Counted from the first letter of the stretch, positions 11,645 through 25,116 are shown. The stretch is DNA of 64,000 nucleotides from Circinella umbellata (GCA_025093555.1 JAIWNF010000077.1:1-64000); one strand, 5' to 3'. Numbers and translations are program-made. Notes: generated from the letters alone by a model not told the origin.

Positions 11645-13927
11645 TCAAAGTATCCAGTTAAACTGTACATTATTTCGTTTCATACAATCCACTATTTCCA
11701 CAGGTATGCGATACTGTAGGCTCTTGTTATCACATAAATCAACTCGTAACTTTTTCAATTTTTTGGAGTTCTTCACCATTCGCGTAAGCCCAGTTGTTGT
11801 CAAATCATCTAACTTTAGCAGTTTTATTGTAGGGAAATCCAAAAACTGAACATCATAATCGGTAATTCCACGAAGACCTTCAAGAACCAGACTCTTGAGA
11901 TGATTAGGTAATAAACTTCCTTCTGTACCAGTGATGATTGGTCAAAATGATGGTTCTGGAGTGTCATTAGAAAGATGAATCGAACCAAGGTTCAGTGATT
12001 TTAAATTTTTGATCTTGAATAATATCTTGAAAGTTTCTGGTTCAAGATTAGAAATATTACGTAGACTGACTTCTTGTAGAGTGGAATGCTTGTTGAGTAA
12101 AACATGATATGTAAAAAATTCTCGAATAACAGTGTCGTTCACATCCCAAGCATAGGGTCGTTCATCTGTTTCGTGATCTATTTCACTCGGATTTCCAAAT
12201 GAGAAAGACCGCAGTATAGATAACGTCTTTAATGCGTCTATAGTAATGTTGCTAGGAGACGCCCAGAACCGAAAAATACTGACAACTTGGAGTGTTGGAC
12301 AGTTACGAATCACATTCGCAAATATTTTTTCAGTTTCATTGTTAAACGAAAACCTCATATATTGAAGACAGGGTGCTGTAAAATATTGAAAAGAGCTCCA
12401 AGCATCCAATTGATCGCGTGGCTGAGGACAAAATGAAATCGCCTCGATCATTTGCTTCATATTAACACTACAGTTTACTAACTGCAAAAGTACTGTTGCT
12501 GTCACATCTCGAGACTCATTAACATCGATTGTGTAGCGGTAATGGGATGTGTCAATAAAACTGTTACCATTTATAGCTCCTATATGAGTAGCTGTGTTTG
12601 GTGGTCCACCAATGCAGATATGACGTAACTGTTTGCTGCCATATTGATGAAGTTGGCGAAGTTGAGAATCGCTACAAGACAAGAGATCGAAATTAATCTT
12701 TTGTAAATTAGTTAGCCGTTTTAAGGTTTCCTTGAAATCGCTGGCTTCAAGATATGATCTATCTTGTATATAAAGATACGTCAATGATGGATACTGTGAT
12801 GGCGACTGTAACAGTCGTTGTGGTGCGTCATAGGATGTGTAATGAAATTGTTGGAGCTCAAGTCGTTTGAGGTTTAGGCAAATATCAAGAACTTCATTAA
12901 TGGTGATTATTACACCGTGGAGATTTACTTCCTCCAAAGAAAGACGGGAGTTCTGTAGTAAACGTCTAATTTGGTTATTGGGAAAACAACTATTGGCCAC
13001 TATTTTTTTTAGAAGGTGGGTTAGAGAAATAATTCAATCCATGAAGAGTTTTTAATACGCATATGGTGTTAATTTCAGTTCATAACAGTGAAAAAAAATA
13101 GTACGTAATGAAAATGCTTTTGAGATTACCAATAGTAAGTACTTCAAGACTGTTGAGCGATACACTAGTTAACATATCAGGTATCTCTTTAATATTTTTA
13201 ACCCATTCTCCATATGATCGGATGTGACGGAAGTTATAAATCTTCAAACTTTTTACACCATCACTCAGTATCCTGAAAGATGATTTGAAGAATTGGCTAG
13301 AAAGTGAGCCACACCTTTGTCTTGTTTGATGGTTCAAAATCACATGTTGTCGACTGGTTGCTGAACTATCACAAATATAATTTCTCCAACTTCTTGATAC
13401 GTGTATTCCGTTAAGAATATCAATAAAATCAAGCCGATCCAAAATGAGATCTCTTATTTCCTGTGGTAATCTCGTCATTATGTCGATTCGGCGAGACTGT
13501 TCTAGTCGTAATTTGTGTGTTGCTTGTTGTCGTAGTTTTTCAATTTTGCCATACACTATAACTTTATGACCCCAGTCATTTAATATGACTGGATTAAAGA
13601 TATCACACATTTTTACCACGTCCACATATTTTTTTTTTCTTCCATAAGAATATGAATAAGTTGCGTAGCATATCCTAAGCTGTTGGGTGTTTCTTTTATG
13701 GACTGAGCAATGGCGCGTGCATGAGCAAAAAACCCATGTTGTAGGTACGCTTTAACACGAATAAATTGAACCTTGGTCTCAATGTCTTTTAAAGCCTGGA
13801 ATGCGTTGGTGGAATGCTGTTCTAAAATCCGGAGATTGCCGTTATTTAAACTTTCGTCTGCATCGATTAACGATCTTTCTAATTTTTCAAATTTAAATAA
13901 TTCCAAGGAAGTTGAAAGCTTGTGCAT
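11645..13927 (-). pseudogene. TPR/F-box/LRR gene copy 2, disabled
   Basis: Paralogue of the gene at 8125-10363, same strand, about 1.3 kb upstream in the direction of transcription: a tandem duplication. Exon 1 runs 13927 to about 13131 and exon 2 from 13001 to 11645 (donor GTAATC, acceptor TAG). The F-box is intact here, with HVSRSWRNYICDSS after IMTRLPQEIRDLILDRL. Two lesions are visible. A run of ten A near 13628-13640 breaks the frame between LIHILMEEKK and YVDVVKMCDI; eight or eleven A would keep it open. An in-frame TGA at 11944-11942 follows SNDTPEPSF, while the coding match to copy 1 resumes directly after it (GTEGSLLPNHL). The A-run lesion could be a sequencing artefact; the stop is unlikely to be. 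Confidence 0.8.
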
Positions 13928-14572
13928 TGTGAATAAATATTATAAACTAGAGAAAGAAAAGATATATTTATGGAGTGTGTGAATCCACTGGAACAGAAAA
14001 CATTCAAGGTTCTGTGGAAGTAATAAAATAAAGTATTTTACGATTTTACAGTTACCCCCTGAAACGTATCTAATAAACAATTAGAGTAAAAGCTAGTTTG
14101 TTTGTCTCAGCAGGACCTATTTACTGTAGGTCTTTTCCGAAGTTGTAGGTATATGAATGCGAATAATATAAAGTAGCGATAGCAGAACACCAGATACTTA
14201 TTATGGTTACCTTACAAAGCATATATATATATACAAGATTCTCCTAATACGTATATGCCTTTATTTTCTTTTTTGTTTTGTTTCTGCTTTACATACGTAT
14301 ATATATTCAAAATAGAAATTTATTACTATTGTAAACAGTTGTATTATAAAGGTAATAATCCTCTTATTCGCGATTACATCAAAGGCAAAGTCTAATAACA
14401 TACTTGTAAAATGTTTCTGTGTTGCGTCTCGCCAAGGTAGGACAATCAATAAAGAGTGTCATCGCTCAGGTGCAGTGCGTGAAATGAAGATCTTATAGGT
14501 AATTCTACTCAATATTATGCTACCTTCGTATATATTTATACTTGATAATGAAACAATTTTTATTTGTTATTT
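13928..14572. other. Intergenic, no gene seen
   Basis: AT-rich spacer between F-box copy 2 and HET copy B. It holds a short inverted repeat, GACCTA...TAGGTC, near 14114-14132. No coding signal. Confidence 0.4.
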
Positions 14573-16327
14573 TTATTCAATAATAAATTCCCTTGGTACA
14601 TCATAATGATCATTTTCAAATAAAATATCTAATATCTCCTCAGGATTCTTTTGAGGATTGCTGTCATCCATTCCAACAAAGTGTGTCCAATTAAATGTGG
14701 GCGACTTTGAATTTTCCCGGTCTTCACCAAGATAATAAATACCGACCGCCTTGTATTTTTCGGTATCATCGTCCGAATTTTTGCTGAATACTGGAAGAAA
14801 ATAACTACCAATATATTTGTCGATAACACGATTAAAATCATTATTTCCCACTACTTTAATATCTGCAGTATATGATTTTAGTAAAATCGGCAATACGATA
14901 CACTCTTCACAATCTTCAGTTAAGGAAAGAGGTCTGGTTTTACTGAGTGGATCATCCGGACGTCGATAAAAGTGAGTCATAAGAACTGTTGAAGCAATAC
15001 GCATATTGGTAGACCATTCTTGTAAAACTGTATCTTCGTCTGCTGAAATTAGATCCGTCCAATTGCCACGTATTCTAGCGGCCATTATATATTTTTCAAG
15101 TTTGGAGAAGGTATCCTTGATATATCTACCGTATATTAAAGTTGAAAAACAGCCACGGATGTATGGTGCAATAGGAATTTTCCAATATCGATTCGTAGTG
15201 ATGTTCATATGCATAGTCTCAACATCAATACAATAGGTTAATTGAGAGTGAATGGTCGTATTTACAAAATCTGCTGTATGTCGTCCGGCAACACCACACC
15301 ACGAAGGTAAATTATAATCGTCCATAGTACTTTGCTTAGTACGACTATGATTTGGTTCTTGGTTTGATCCAAAACACAATATTGATAAATCTTCAGTTCC
15401 AATATGTTGATAAAATGTGTTGAACGTAGTCTTTATATCAGTTTCATAGTCTATGTCAATATCGTCAAACATATGTGAAAAAGTATTCGCTAATGCAAAT
15501 ATCATGTCGTGCGGTTTTGTGCTTGTGCGAAAATGTGCTTCATTGAGTGCTTGATTCACGCTTCCTTCTTGTCCGTGGTGTTCCCCTCTAAAGTCAAGTA
15601 ATTGACTAGAAAAATTATCTACTACGCTAGGAACAGTTGTCGTGTGAAGACTATGCTGAAAGAAGTTTATGTCGGTTCCAATCATCAATATACGTTTTGA
15701 CATCATTACTTCTTCTAGTGTCCAGCTTCGTTTCATCCAATACGAATCATAAAAGTCGAATACGGTAACCCAACGAGCATAATTCCCATATTGAGGCATT
15801 TCTTCTTCAAAGTAAACTGACTCAGGACACTGGACATCAGGTGCCATAACAATTGTATAACAAGCATTACTGTAGATTCTATGCATCTGTTTGATTTCTT
15901 TCAACTTGGTTTCCTTGTCTGATTGATCAATACATTCTTTATCATACCATAGATACTGCACTTGAAAATCCTTGCATACTTGTTGAAGAAGCTCTTCGTA
16001 TGTTACATTCCTCTCGATAGTATTATTTGGTACGTTTTCTCCTTCATTGATTTCCTCGATATTATCGTCCACAATACAATGATAACCATCGTCAATACAA
16101 TCATATTCTCCACTGTCGTCATTTCTTGATACAACTTCACCTGATTGTTCCCAACAATAAGAAAGTGTATGATAACCATTTACTGCTTCATCACCTGATA
16201 CTTTTTCCCAATCTGAGATGCGGATAAGCCAAGTAGGTCGATATTTTCCTCCAGTTAAACTTAGTCTGTACTTTGTTTGATCTTCAGGGTCAGCCGATTT
16301 TTGATTTCTATAATATTTAATATACAT
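14573..16327 (-). CDS. HET-domain-like protein (copy B), intact single exon
   Basis: 584 aa from ATG at 16327. I prefer this start over an in-frame ATG 48 bp upstream because the homologues at 28191 and 49505 begin at the same MYI-x-Y-x-RNQ segment. HET block 1 is YHTLSYCWE at residues 52-60. Block 2 is YLWYDKECIDQ at 125-135, followed by EIKQMHRIYSNA. Block 3 is YWMKRSWTLEEVMMS at 196-210. The roughly 370-residue C-terminal half is unassigned but conserved across all copies in the window and ends EFIIE. The linker between blocks 1 and 2 is short and acidic here. No membrane segment or known partner domain (NACHT, WD40, ankyrin) is seen. A cell-death or allorecognition role would be extrapolation from ascomycete HET proteins. 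Confidence 0.85.
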   Translation of the reverse strand: MYIKYYRNQKSADPEDQTKYRLSLTGGKYRPTWLIRISDWEKVSGDEAVNGYHTLSYCWEQSGEVVSRNDDSGEYDCIDDGYHCIVDDNIEEINEGENVPNNTIERNVTYEELLQQVCKDFQVQYLWYDKECIDQSDKETKLKEIKQMHRIYSNACYTIVMAPDVQCPESVYFEEEMPQYGNYARWVTVFDFYDSYWMKRSWTLEEVMMSKRILMIGTDINFFQHSLHTTTVPSVVDNFSSQLLDFRGEHHGQEGSVNQALNEAHFRTSTKPHDMIFALANTFSHMFDDIDIDYETDIKTTFNTFYQHIGTEDLSILCFGSNQEPNHSRTKQSTMDDYNLPSWCGVAGRHTADFVNTTIHSQLTYCIDVETMHMNITTNRYWKIPIAPYIRGCFSTLIYGRYIKDTFSKLEKYIMAARIRGNWTDLISADEDTVLQEWSTNMRIASTVLMTHFYRRPDDPLSKTRPLSLTEDCEECIVLPILLKSYTADIKVVGNNDFNRVIDKYIGSYFLPVFSKNSDDDTEKYKAVGIYYLGEDRENSKSPTFNWTHFVGMDDSNPQKNPEEILDILFENDHYDVPREFIIE

Positions 16328-17300
16328 TTTTACTTGTTGCGAGTGGAAAGAGAAAGGATAGGATACGTAAAACAAAAAAAAAATTCTACAAGTACTAAAC
16401 TTTTTATTTTATATATATACGTGATAACCAAAGAACAAGAAATACATACGTGTCATTTTTAGTTTAGGTTTTTCAAGTTCTGACAAACATGTGGTACAAG
16501 GCTTAGCATTTAGAATACAAGGGCAAAAAAATATAGCAGAGAAGAGATTTTTTTTATTTGTACTCGATTTTTTTTCTTTGTGCGTATCTGGATCTAGATT
16601 TAAAACTTTAAGATGTTTACGATATTGATCTTGGGAAAATAGTATCCCACAATCCCATAACGTTGATGTATGCAAAAATGAATTTCTTTTCTTTTTTTTT
16701 CAGAGTTTTCTTTCAAGTATGTATTCAACATTCTTTTTGAGAGTACACAAACACCAAGTTTGATTTAAATGCAAAATATTCTTAAATACTTTTATATTTG
16801 TAATTATGTATCTCAACCAAACTTTTATTATCCATGGTTACAAAAGTAAAGAAGAATACGTCCTGTTTGGTTTAGGAAACAAAAGATGAAAATCGATCAC
16901 ACAAGTGATCACTCTATATAGTACGTAAGTACAATAAAAATCATAGTCTTCTATAAAGTTCTGGACTTACTTTCCCTGTACACACAAATGCTTATTTTTC
17001 CAAAAAACATTTTCTTATGTATAAAAAGATAATAATCGTTTGTTAATGATGTGGATTTGTTTTTTGAAGAAATGGTGGGAGCCCATGGCTGTGGATTATA
17101 AGTCTTTGAAGAAATCAAGCATACATCCAATTTTTTAAAAATCAAATCATCTTGCGCCCCTTCCGTTGGTATATTACGTATCGTTATTTCCAAAAAAATA
17201 AGAGAAGATTTACTTTACGTACATGTAATTTGGATACCGATACTTTAATTTGTCAGAATAATGTACTTTTTTTGTTTTCATATTTGAAATAAATATATAT
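16328..17300. other. Intergenic, no gene seen
   Basis: AT-rich region upstream of HET copy B up to the outer solo LTR. Small ORFs are not supported by homology or composition. Confidence 0.45.
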
Positions 17301-18486
17301 TGAAGCGTTCAATGTGTGATTAAAGTACTTTGCACTTAGGGAATTAATATTCCACAAAAAGTTCAATTTTTTCCAAAAAGTGTCCAAATTCCAAAAAATA
17401 TGCATTTCTTCTCCAAAAAATATATTTTTCAAAACTCCACTTTTTTCTAGAAAAACTCCATCCCCGTTCGATTAGAAAAAAAGGTCGTTCAAATCATGTA
17501 AAACGCTTCTATACATGAATTCTCGAGTATATAAATCATAACAACCGTTTAAATATACATTTCTACACGTGAAAAAAATGAATAATAAAATATTATATGT
17601 TTATGATATAGTCATATGCTTCACTAATATTTATTTATCACTGTTATTTGTTTATTCAGTTATCTAAAACAGGTTTGTATAGTCTGATATTTAACAGTCT
17701 ACCATTGATTGGGGACACACATGATGAGTAATTTTTTTTCTCAATAATCCTAACTCGGAGCATCTCTTTCTCTTTCTTCAACTCGGTATTTTTTTTTCAA
17801 TATCACCATGGTGTCTTCATAAAAAAAAAGTCAATAAAAGTACAAATAGTAAAATTACTAATAATAAAGTAAATAAATGATACAGTGGATGTCATAGTTA
17901 AGTTATCTCTGGCCGTTTCACGAATGTACACTGACCTTACGTAGAATCTTAACTAGCAAAGTCAAAGGAGTATAAAGAGATTAAAACTAATAACAAGATC
18001 TGTGAGCATTTACCCAACATTCTTGAAAATCAACAACCACAAAAATACAAAACCAATAAATGACAGTAGCTCATCAAGGATCATAATAGGTCGCGTAATA
18101 ATTGAAAAACCAAACATACGTATAAAAGAAAAAAAAAGGATACAGGATAGTGTGATCTATTGAAGCGTTCAATGTGTGATTGAAGTACTTCGTATAAAGA
18201 TAAAAAATAAAGAAGAAATAATACACTATGTTGTTGTATTGAGTAATAAATTATATAATAAAGAATAGAAATATGGGTTGTGGGAGTTCTTATATTCAGG
18301 AATATTACGTCTGAATCCACAAAAGAGAAATCTTATAATGAGTTTAAGAGGCTTTATGCTCAAAAGAAACTATTGTTAGGTCAATTTAATTGTTAAAAGA
18401 CTAAAAGATTTTAAAGGTAAAGATAGAACTGAAGAAAAGATTTATTTAAATTATTTTGAGGCTATTTATACTATTTGCAACGACGG

Positions 18487-18607
18487 AAAAGTGTCATTGC
18501 TTTGTCGTAAAAACGTCGAAGCTTCGTCACAAAAGTGCCGTAGCTTCGACAGAAAAGTGTCGCAGCTTTGACATAAAAGTGTCATTGCTTCGACACGAAT
18601 GTGTCGG
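18487..18607. repeat. 22-bp tandem repeats inside LTR
   Basis: Five and a half consecutive 22-bp units, each starting AAAAGTGTC or AAAAACGTC and ending GCTTCGACA-like. The same array is at 24390-24510. The outer solo LTR near 26119-26175 has about two and a half units. Confidence 0.85.
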
Positions 18608-18654
18608 AACGGGAACCAATGATATCACGTAGTTTGGCTGTTTGTGATACCTGT

Positions 18655-18655
18655 G

Positions 18656-18723
<68 letters not shown>
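18655..18723. repeat. AAT microsatellite in 3' LTR
   Basis: An uninterrupted AAT run. Its counterpart in the 5' LTR is 24558-24704. The length difference arose after insertion, since the two LTRs were identical at that time. Confidence 0.9.
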
Positions 18724-18724
<1 letters not shown>

Positions 18725-18787
18725 GTAATAATAATAATGACGGCAAAAATGTTAATATAAGGATGTCTTCAATTTGTATTCGTTACA

Positions 18788-18798
18788 TGTCCCCCTCG
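18788..18798 (-). promoter_or_regulatory. Polypurine tract
   Basis: On the minus strand GAGGGGGA lies directly upstream of the 3' LTR start (TGTAACG). This is the position and composition expected for the plus-strand primer of an LTR element. Confidence 0.7.
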
Positions 18799-19265
18799 GT
18801 AGGAAAAGTAACCGCTCCGTCGGTTAACCTTGGCGAGCTTTTGCTTCCATCATTGCGTTGTGGTAGTTATTGATAAGGGTGTGTAATAGTTGATGTTTTT
18901 GTTGAGAGGTTATTGTTCTGAAGATCAAATTATTTATGTGTGAAGTCTGAAAATTATAATAATGTGTGATGTGTAACGTGTAGTGTGTGAAGTACAATAT
19001 TGATTTTGATTTTGTGTTATATATATATTTTTTGTAATACTAATATATGTTTGGTAAAGAAACATGTTGTTACCAACGGATACTCAGGGGTATGATGTAT
19101 TTGATTTGATAAAGGTTGTTGTCAAAAGATAAAAATAACAGCTGATAAAATAAGTAATAAGTATGCTGAATGTAATAAATAGGTTATAAAAAAATAATAA
19201 TAATAAGTTGATTTCACAAGCTTTTAACGACTTCCTGGATACTGGTCACTATTTGTGAAAGGAAT

Positions 19266-22200
19266 TTAATATCCTAGTCTGCTGAGAAAATCGGCATTGG
19301 TATTCTCTTTTCCTGGGCGATATTTAATTTCAAAAGAATATTCGGATAATATTGTGATCCATCTTGCTAATATTCCTTCAGGTCGAGGTGTGTTTAGTAA
19401 TCCTTTTAGTGCAGAATGATCTGTAATTACGGTGAACGTGTTCGATAACAAATAAGGTCGAAGTTTCTTTATGGCCCATACTACGGCTAGACATTCTAGT
19501 TTGGAAATTCCATAATTCTTTTCACTTGGGGTAAGAGCACGACTATCATATAAGATAACATGTTCTCTCCCTTCGTCATCATGCTGGGCTAATACAAGTC
19601 CTAGTCCCTCTCTTGATGCGTCTGTAATTACAGTGCAAGGTTTATTATAATCAATTCGGGTGAGTATAGGACTGCTGCACATCGCGTTTTTTAATGTTTG
19701 GAAAGCTTCGATTGACTCAGGCGTCCATGTTAGTCTTCCTGGATTCCCTTTCATCATGTTAAAAAGTGGTCGAGATATTTTTGAATAAGATTTGACGAAT
19801 CGCTTATAATAGTTAGTTAATCCACAGAATGATCTGAGATGACGGATGGTTTTAGGCAAGGATATTTGGCAACTTTTTCAATCTTAGCAGGGTCAGTATG
19901 GATGCCTTGTTCATTAACGATGAATCCTAAGAATTTGATAGCACTGGCGTTGAACTTGCATTTCTTTGGGTTTAATACAAGACCTGCCTTGCGTATGCAC
20001 GCAAATACTTTTGCAAGATCATGTAAATGTTGTTTTTGATCGGGTGAATATGTGAATAAATCATCAATGTATACAACTGCGCATTTGTTTAACAATGATC
20101 GAAAAGCTATGTCTGAAAGCATTTGGGCGCTGGCAGATGCATTAAGCATTCCCATTGGCATTCTTAAAAATTCGTATAATCCAAATTTGCATGTAAATGC
20201 TGATTTTGGTATTGATTCAGGTGTTAATTTAATGTTGTAATAAAATGATGCACAATCTAATGTTGAGAAGACTTTTGCTTTGTTGCCTACTGCATCTAAC
20301 AGCTCATCTGCTCGTTGAGTTGTATAAGGACAAAATGGCTGTAATGCATTAAGTTTTCTGTAATCGATAACTAGTCGTAGATTAGCTGCGGCGGCTGGTT
20401 TAGATGATGATGATGTGGATGTCACTGCTGACGGTTTCTTGACTAATAAGATGGGTGAAGCCCATGGACTTGTTGAGGGTCGTATAATTTTCATTTTACA
20501 AAATCGGTCAAGTTCTTTTTCTAAGAATTCTAATTCTACTGGACTCATTCTATATGGCCTATGTCGAATTGGTGGATGGTTTCCTGTATTGATTTCATGC
20601 TCTAACAGGTCAGTACATCCTATCGTTTTTCTATCCCAATCGAATATATCTTGATATTGTTCTATCAGGGCACGGAATTCTGCCTTAAGTTTTGGATCTA
20701 ACTCTCCTTCGTTTATTTGTTCCAATTGTTCATCCGTGAGAGGTTTTCTTTGAATGATAGGAGAGTTGTTGTCTAAGATTCGAGGGTCTACTAATTCATA
20801 TCCTTTGTCACTGGTAGTAACGGCTCTCATTTCGCCGAGTACCAAGTCTGTGTTAATAGTGTATTCGGATTCGGTAGTAATATTGAGAATGGATACTCGA
20901 TATATTTCATCTGCTGGATGTAGTATGCCTCCGTAGATATTTATTTGTTCTGGCAAGTTGTTATTGGGTTCAAAAATATATGTATTTGAATCCTTTAAGA
21001 ATAATGGTCGAGGTATATCAAAAGTTCGGTAATTTGCATTGGGGATGGTGATGCCCATGTTTGTTTTCATCATAACCTGATTATTGTCTTGCTTTAATTC
21101 GAGTGGTTGTATATCTTCAATTATAGGAAATAATATATCATCTGTCCATGATTCATTTGTTAACATTTCTTCTGTATCGTTCTCGGAAGTTGACGAGTAT
21201 TCACTGTATGACTCATTGTCTGATGAAATGATTTCATCTTCGGTATATTGTTCAGAGCTTGAACTAATCTGGGGGTTTCCTGCATTATTAAACCAAGGTA
21301 TACTACTGTCGATTTGTTTCTCATATCTTATAGGAATTGCTCGAGTGTCGTCGTGGTGAATCCACATTGTTTTTGTTTGATATTCAATTGTAGCTTTGGC
21401 CTTTTTCAACCAGTTATTTCCAATGATCAGATCAATAGGTGTGGTTGGCAACACTTCTAATGCTATTGGTACTGGCTCGGTTCCGTTAGGCTGTAGTTGG
21501 ACATTGCTAATTACGCCTAGTGATGCATGTCGGTCTCCGTTTCCTAGCATGAATACTGCTGTGGAAGGTTTATCTATTTTTAATCCTAGGTTTTGGGCTA
21601 ATTTCTTTGATATGCAACTTTTGCTTGCTCCTGTGTCTAGTAAACTATTTATATGATGCGAATTTATAACAAAATTTGTATATAGAGCGGTGGTACTTGG
21701 TGATGGAGCTGTTTCTTCATCTAATACTGCGAGTGACCGGGCAGTTTTACATACGGTTGAAAACTGTCTTCTCATGGATGGTACCAATTTTAAAAGTTGG
21801 GCAAACGTTATGTCTGCGTTTCTATTAAGGATGTCTGCTGAAACGTCGTATGGTTCCTTTTTTACGATTTTATGGGTGGAAAGGACTTTTTTGTTTCTCC
21901 GAACTGATTTTCCTTTTTGAGACTTCTTTAAATCATTTTCTTGAGAAAGATTTTTCCTTTGGTCAACTGGCTTTCTTCCTTCTACTTGTTTTTCCGTTAT
22001 TTTATTGTGTGGTAATATTTTTGGTGGAAAAGGGGAAGAATTTTTATTTTCCGCTTTTTCTGATGGTGAATCCAGTTCCATATCGTCCAACGTATTTCTC
22101 AGTTGAGTCCATTGGTTTCCCGCTGGTGGTTGTATAGAGTTTGGAGGTTCCCAACTTGGTGTATGTTGATTCGAAAAAGCTGTTTGTCCGAAAGCGGAAA

Positions 22201-23800
22201 CAATTCCAGATGGCACTTGGTTGGGACGAGAGCTACTACCTGTATTTTGTTTATTTGCGGGTATAGCTTCTTCTGTGATAGGTTGTTCTTGCACATTGTT
22301 GGGCATGTGATTCGTTGCTTGGTTCGTGGCTTGTTTTTGTTTTATATTCTTGCTTGCCGATGGTTCACTGAACTCAACTTTCTTTTGCATTTTATTTTTT
22401 GTTACCTTACCTGCTTCATTTCGTGGCCGTAATTGTCGTGGTGGTCGCTTTCCTTTTACTTGTGGTACGGCATATAGTTCTTCGTCGCTATACTCGCTTT
22501 TATATTCTGATAAATACCCATCATCAAAATATTCGGGTTTTACTTGGTTTGCGATATTATCTTCGAAATCGTCTGATTCTAGAAAGGCAAGGGTAGCCGA
22601 TGGCGAGTTGGGTCGAAATGGTGGAGCATTTTTATTTTCATGATTGTCTCTATAGGTCCGATTATTATTATATTCTTGACGGTTCCTTGGATAGTTATTT
22701 TCTTCGCGGTTATAACGTTGTGATCTTTGATTATATTTAGGTTCATACTCGCGGTCATTTTCTTCTTGGTGACGAGCATTATTATTATAAGGTCGGTAGT
22801 TATTGTTATTGTTTCGGTATTGGTTTCGATGGTAACGGTTGTCATTGTACCTGTAGCGAGGCTCATTCAGTTTGCGAGTTTCTTCTTGTATTAATCGGCG
22901 TAACATGCCTTCTAAGCTAGCATTAGCAGTGTTATTATTATTTGGATAATTTGATTCATGCTGGAAAAGTTCAAGTTTTTGCATTTGTTTTGTTAATGTG
23001 TCTATGGATGGCGAATTTGATCCTGAGTCCACATTAAGATTTGGAGGATGGAAGGCTTTGGTACGTGCTTGATTTATTTTCTCTTTTGAAGGGTTGTTTT
23101 TATATATCCATGATGTAGGGATACGATCCTCTGCATTTTGCGGGATGAATGGATTATCTTGTGGATAAAGAGTGGTGCCATGTTGTCCTCTCCAATATCC
23201 ATAAGCAAATTGCTTATAATCATTAAATGTTTTTGCTCCTAATAGGTAACAATGTCTCTTAACGCGTGGTAACAATCCACTTTTAAATTTGGCTTCTATT
23301 AATGCCTCTGCTTCTGTTCCGGATAGATCAGCCAAGTCAGCGGCCTGCTGAATTCTTCCTAAGAACATTCTGGGTGGTTCATCATCTCCTTGTACGATTT
23401 GTTCGAAGGCATCTTTGTAATACTCAATTACATCAGCTGTTACATACTCCTGTTCTAATCTACTGATTAACTCGCCGTACTTTGTTCCGATGGATGGATT
23501 ATTTCTAATTTCCTTCTGGAGAAATATGCGTGCATATTTCTTAACTTGGGCATTCAATATACTTGCTTGCCTGTCTGAGGATTTTATATTTGCGATTGCG
23601 AAATATGATTCAAGGGTATCCCGGAAGTGACGGAAATCCTCTCCTTCATATCCACAGAAATCAATTAATCTTGGTTTATAGCTCAATGCGTCGGTGCCAT
23701 GTGCCAACACAGGTGAGAAGGATGATCCAACGTCGGTGTCAGTATTATGTGGAGCATGCATTGAACTGGAAGTATTCATTATGGTAAAAATGTGTTTCAA
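19266..23800 (-). pseudogene. Gypsy gag-pol, one frameshift, no integrase
   Basis: The main frame runs from 23800 (ATG) to a stop at 19817. A second frame (19859-19266) continues it after a one-base loss around 19855-19862, where ATCCTTGCC should read as Pro-Leu-Pro. Order of parts: gag-like region (about residues 40-210); a long Asn/Arg/Tyr-rich basic segment with no CCHC zinc knuckle; an aspartic protease with LLDTGAS; and reverse transcriptase with LRLVIDYRKLN, RMPMGMLNASASAQ and YIDD. In the second frame is RNase H with TDASREGLGLVLAQ and TDHSALKGLL, then a stop at DFLSRLGY. Gypsy polyproteins normally continue into integrase; here only about 480 non-coding bases remain before the LTR. 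Confidence 0.88.
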
Positions 23801-24043
23801 TATGGTTTAACGGGATAAAATGTGTGTATATTGGTATTGGCAAACTTTGATTTGGTTATTCTTGTTATAAGGTAAAAGTAATTTATGGTTTTGGAAAATA
23901 AAGAGTTATTATGTTAAAATATGTGAGGATTACTGTGAGTTCTGAAGTGTTATAAAATGTTTATGATATTTGATGTAATTAAGTTTAAATAAGGGATCCC
24001 AAGTGTTATTCTGATTGTTTTTGAATAACTTTATGTCGAAAAT

Positions 24044-24061
24044 CCCCTGTAGTGAGCACCA
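24044..24061 (-). promoter_or_regulatory. Primer-binding site
   Basis: Two bases after the 5' LTR the minus strand reads TGGTGCTCACTACAGGGG. TGG pairs with the CCA end of a tRNA. The tRNA species was not identified. Confidence 0.7.
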
Positions 24062-24063
24062 AA

Positions 24064-24768
<705 letters not shown>

Positions 24769-25116
24769 CTATTCTCACTTCTTTTCCCTCCGTTTGTTTT
24801 TTCGTGTTTTTTTTATCCACGCCATTCATTGTAAACATTTATTTCGTGACAGATATAGTGCTATTCCTTCTTTCTTTTTTTGCCAGAAAAAAAATTACCT
24901 ATATGATTCGATAGGATTATGTGTATTTTGAAATGTGCGCCTCATACTGGTAAATCTAGACACAATTTAATTTGAATATGCACAAATTTGATTAAATGAC
25001 CCTTATACGTAAAATATATTAACAGTTCTTTTTTGATAATTTTATTAACTTGTTGTAGACAGCAATAAACCAAATAATACTCAAGAGCGCTTAAAACCAA
25101 CAAAAGAATAACAAGT

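Larger units (their letters stand above)
18161..18787 (-). repeat. 3' LTR of gypsy element (627 bp)
   Basis: Bounded by TG...CA on either strand (TGAAGCG to GTTACA in plus orientation). It contains about 5.5 tandem 22-bp units at 18487-18607 and an AAT tract at 18655-18723. Confidence 0.92.

Noticed and set aside
16328..16375. Upstream in-frame ATG extending HET copy B by 16 residues
   Set aside because: The other copies start at the MYI-x-Y-x-RNQ segment, so the shorter start is preferred.
18487..18607. Regular repeats that could suggest a CRISPR array
   Set aside because: The units are directly tandem without spacers, lie inside an LTR, and the genome is eukaryotic.
20754..23787. Numerous plus-strand ORFs of 60-109 codons across this interval
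   Set aside because: They are antisense shadows of the gypsy gag-pol frame.
24041..24061. A tRNA gene suggested by the tRNA-like sequence
   Set aside because: It is only the 18-nt primer-binding site next to the LTR. No cloverleaf can be formed.
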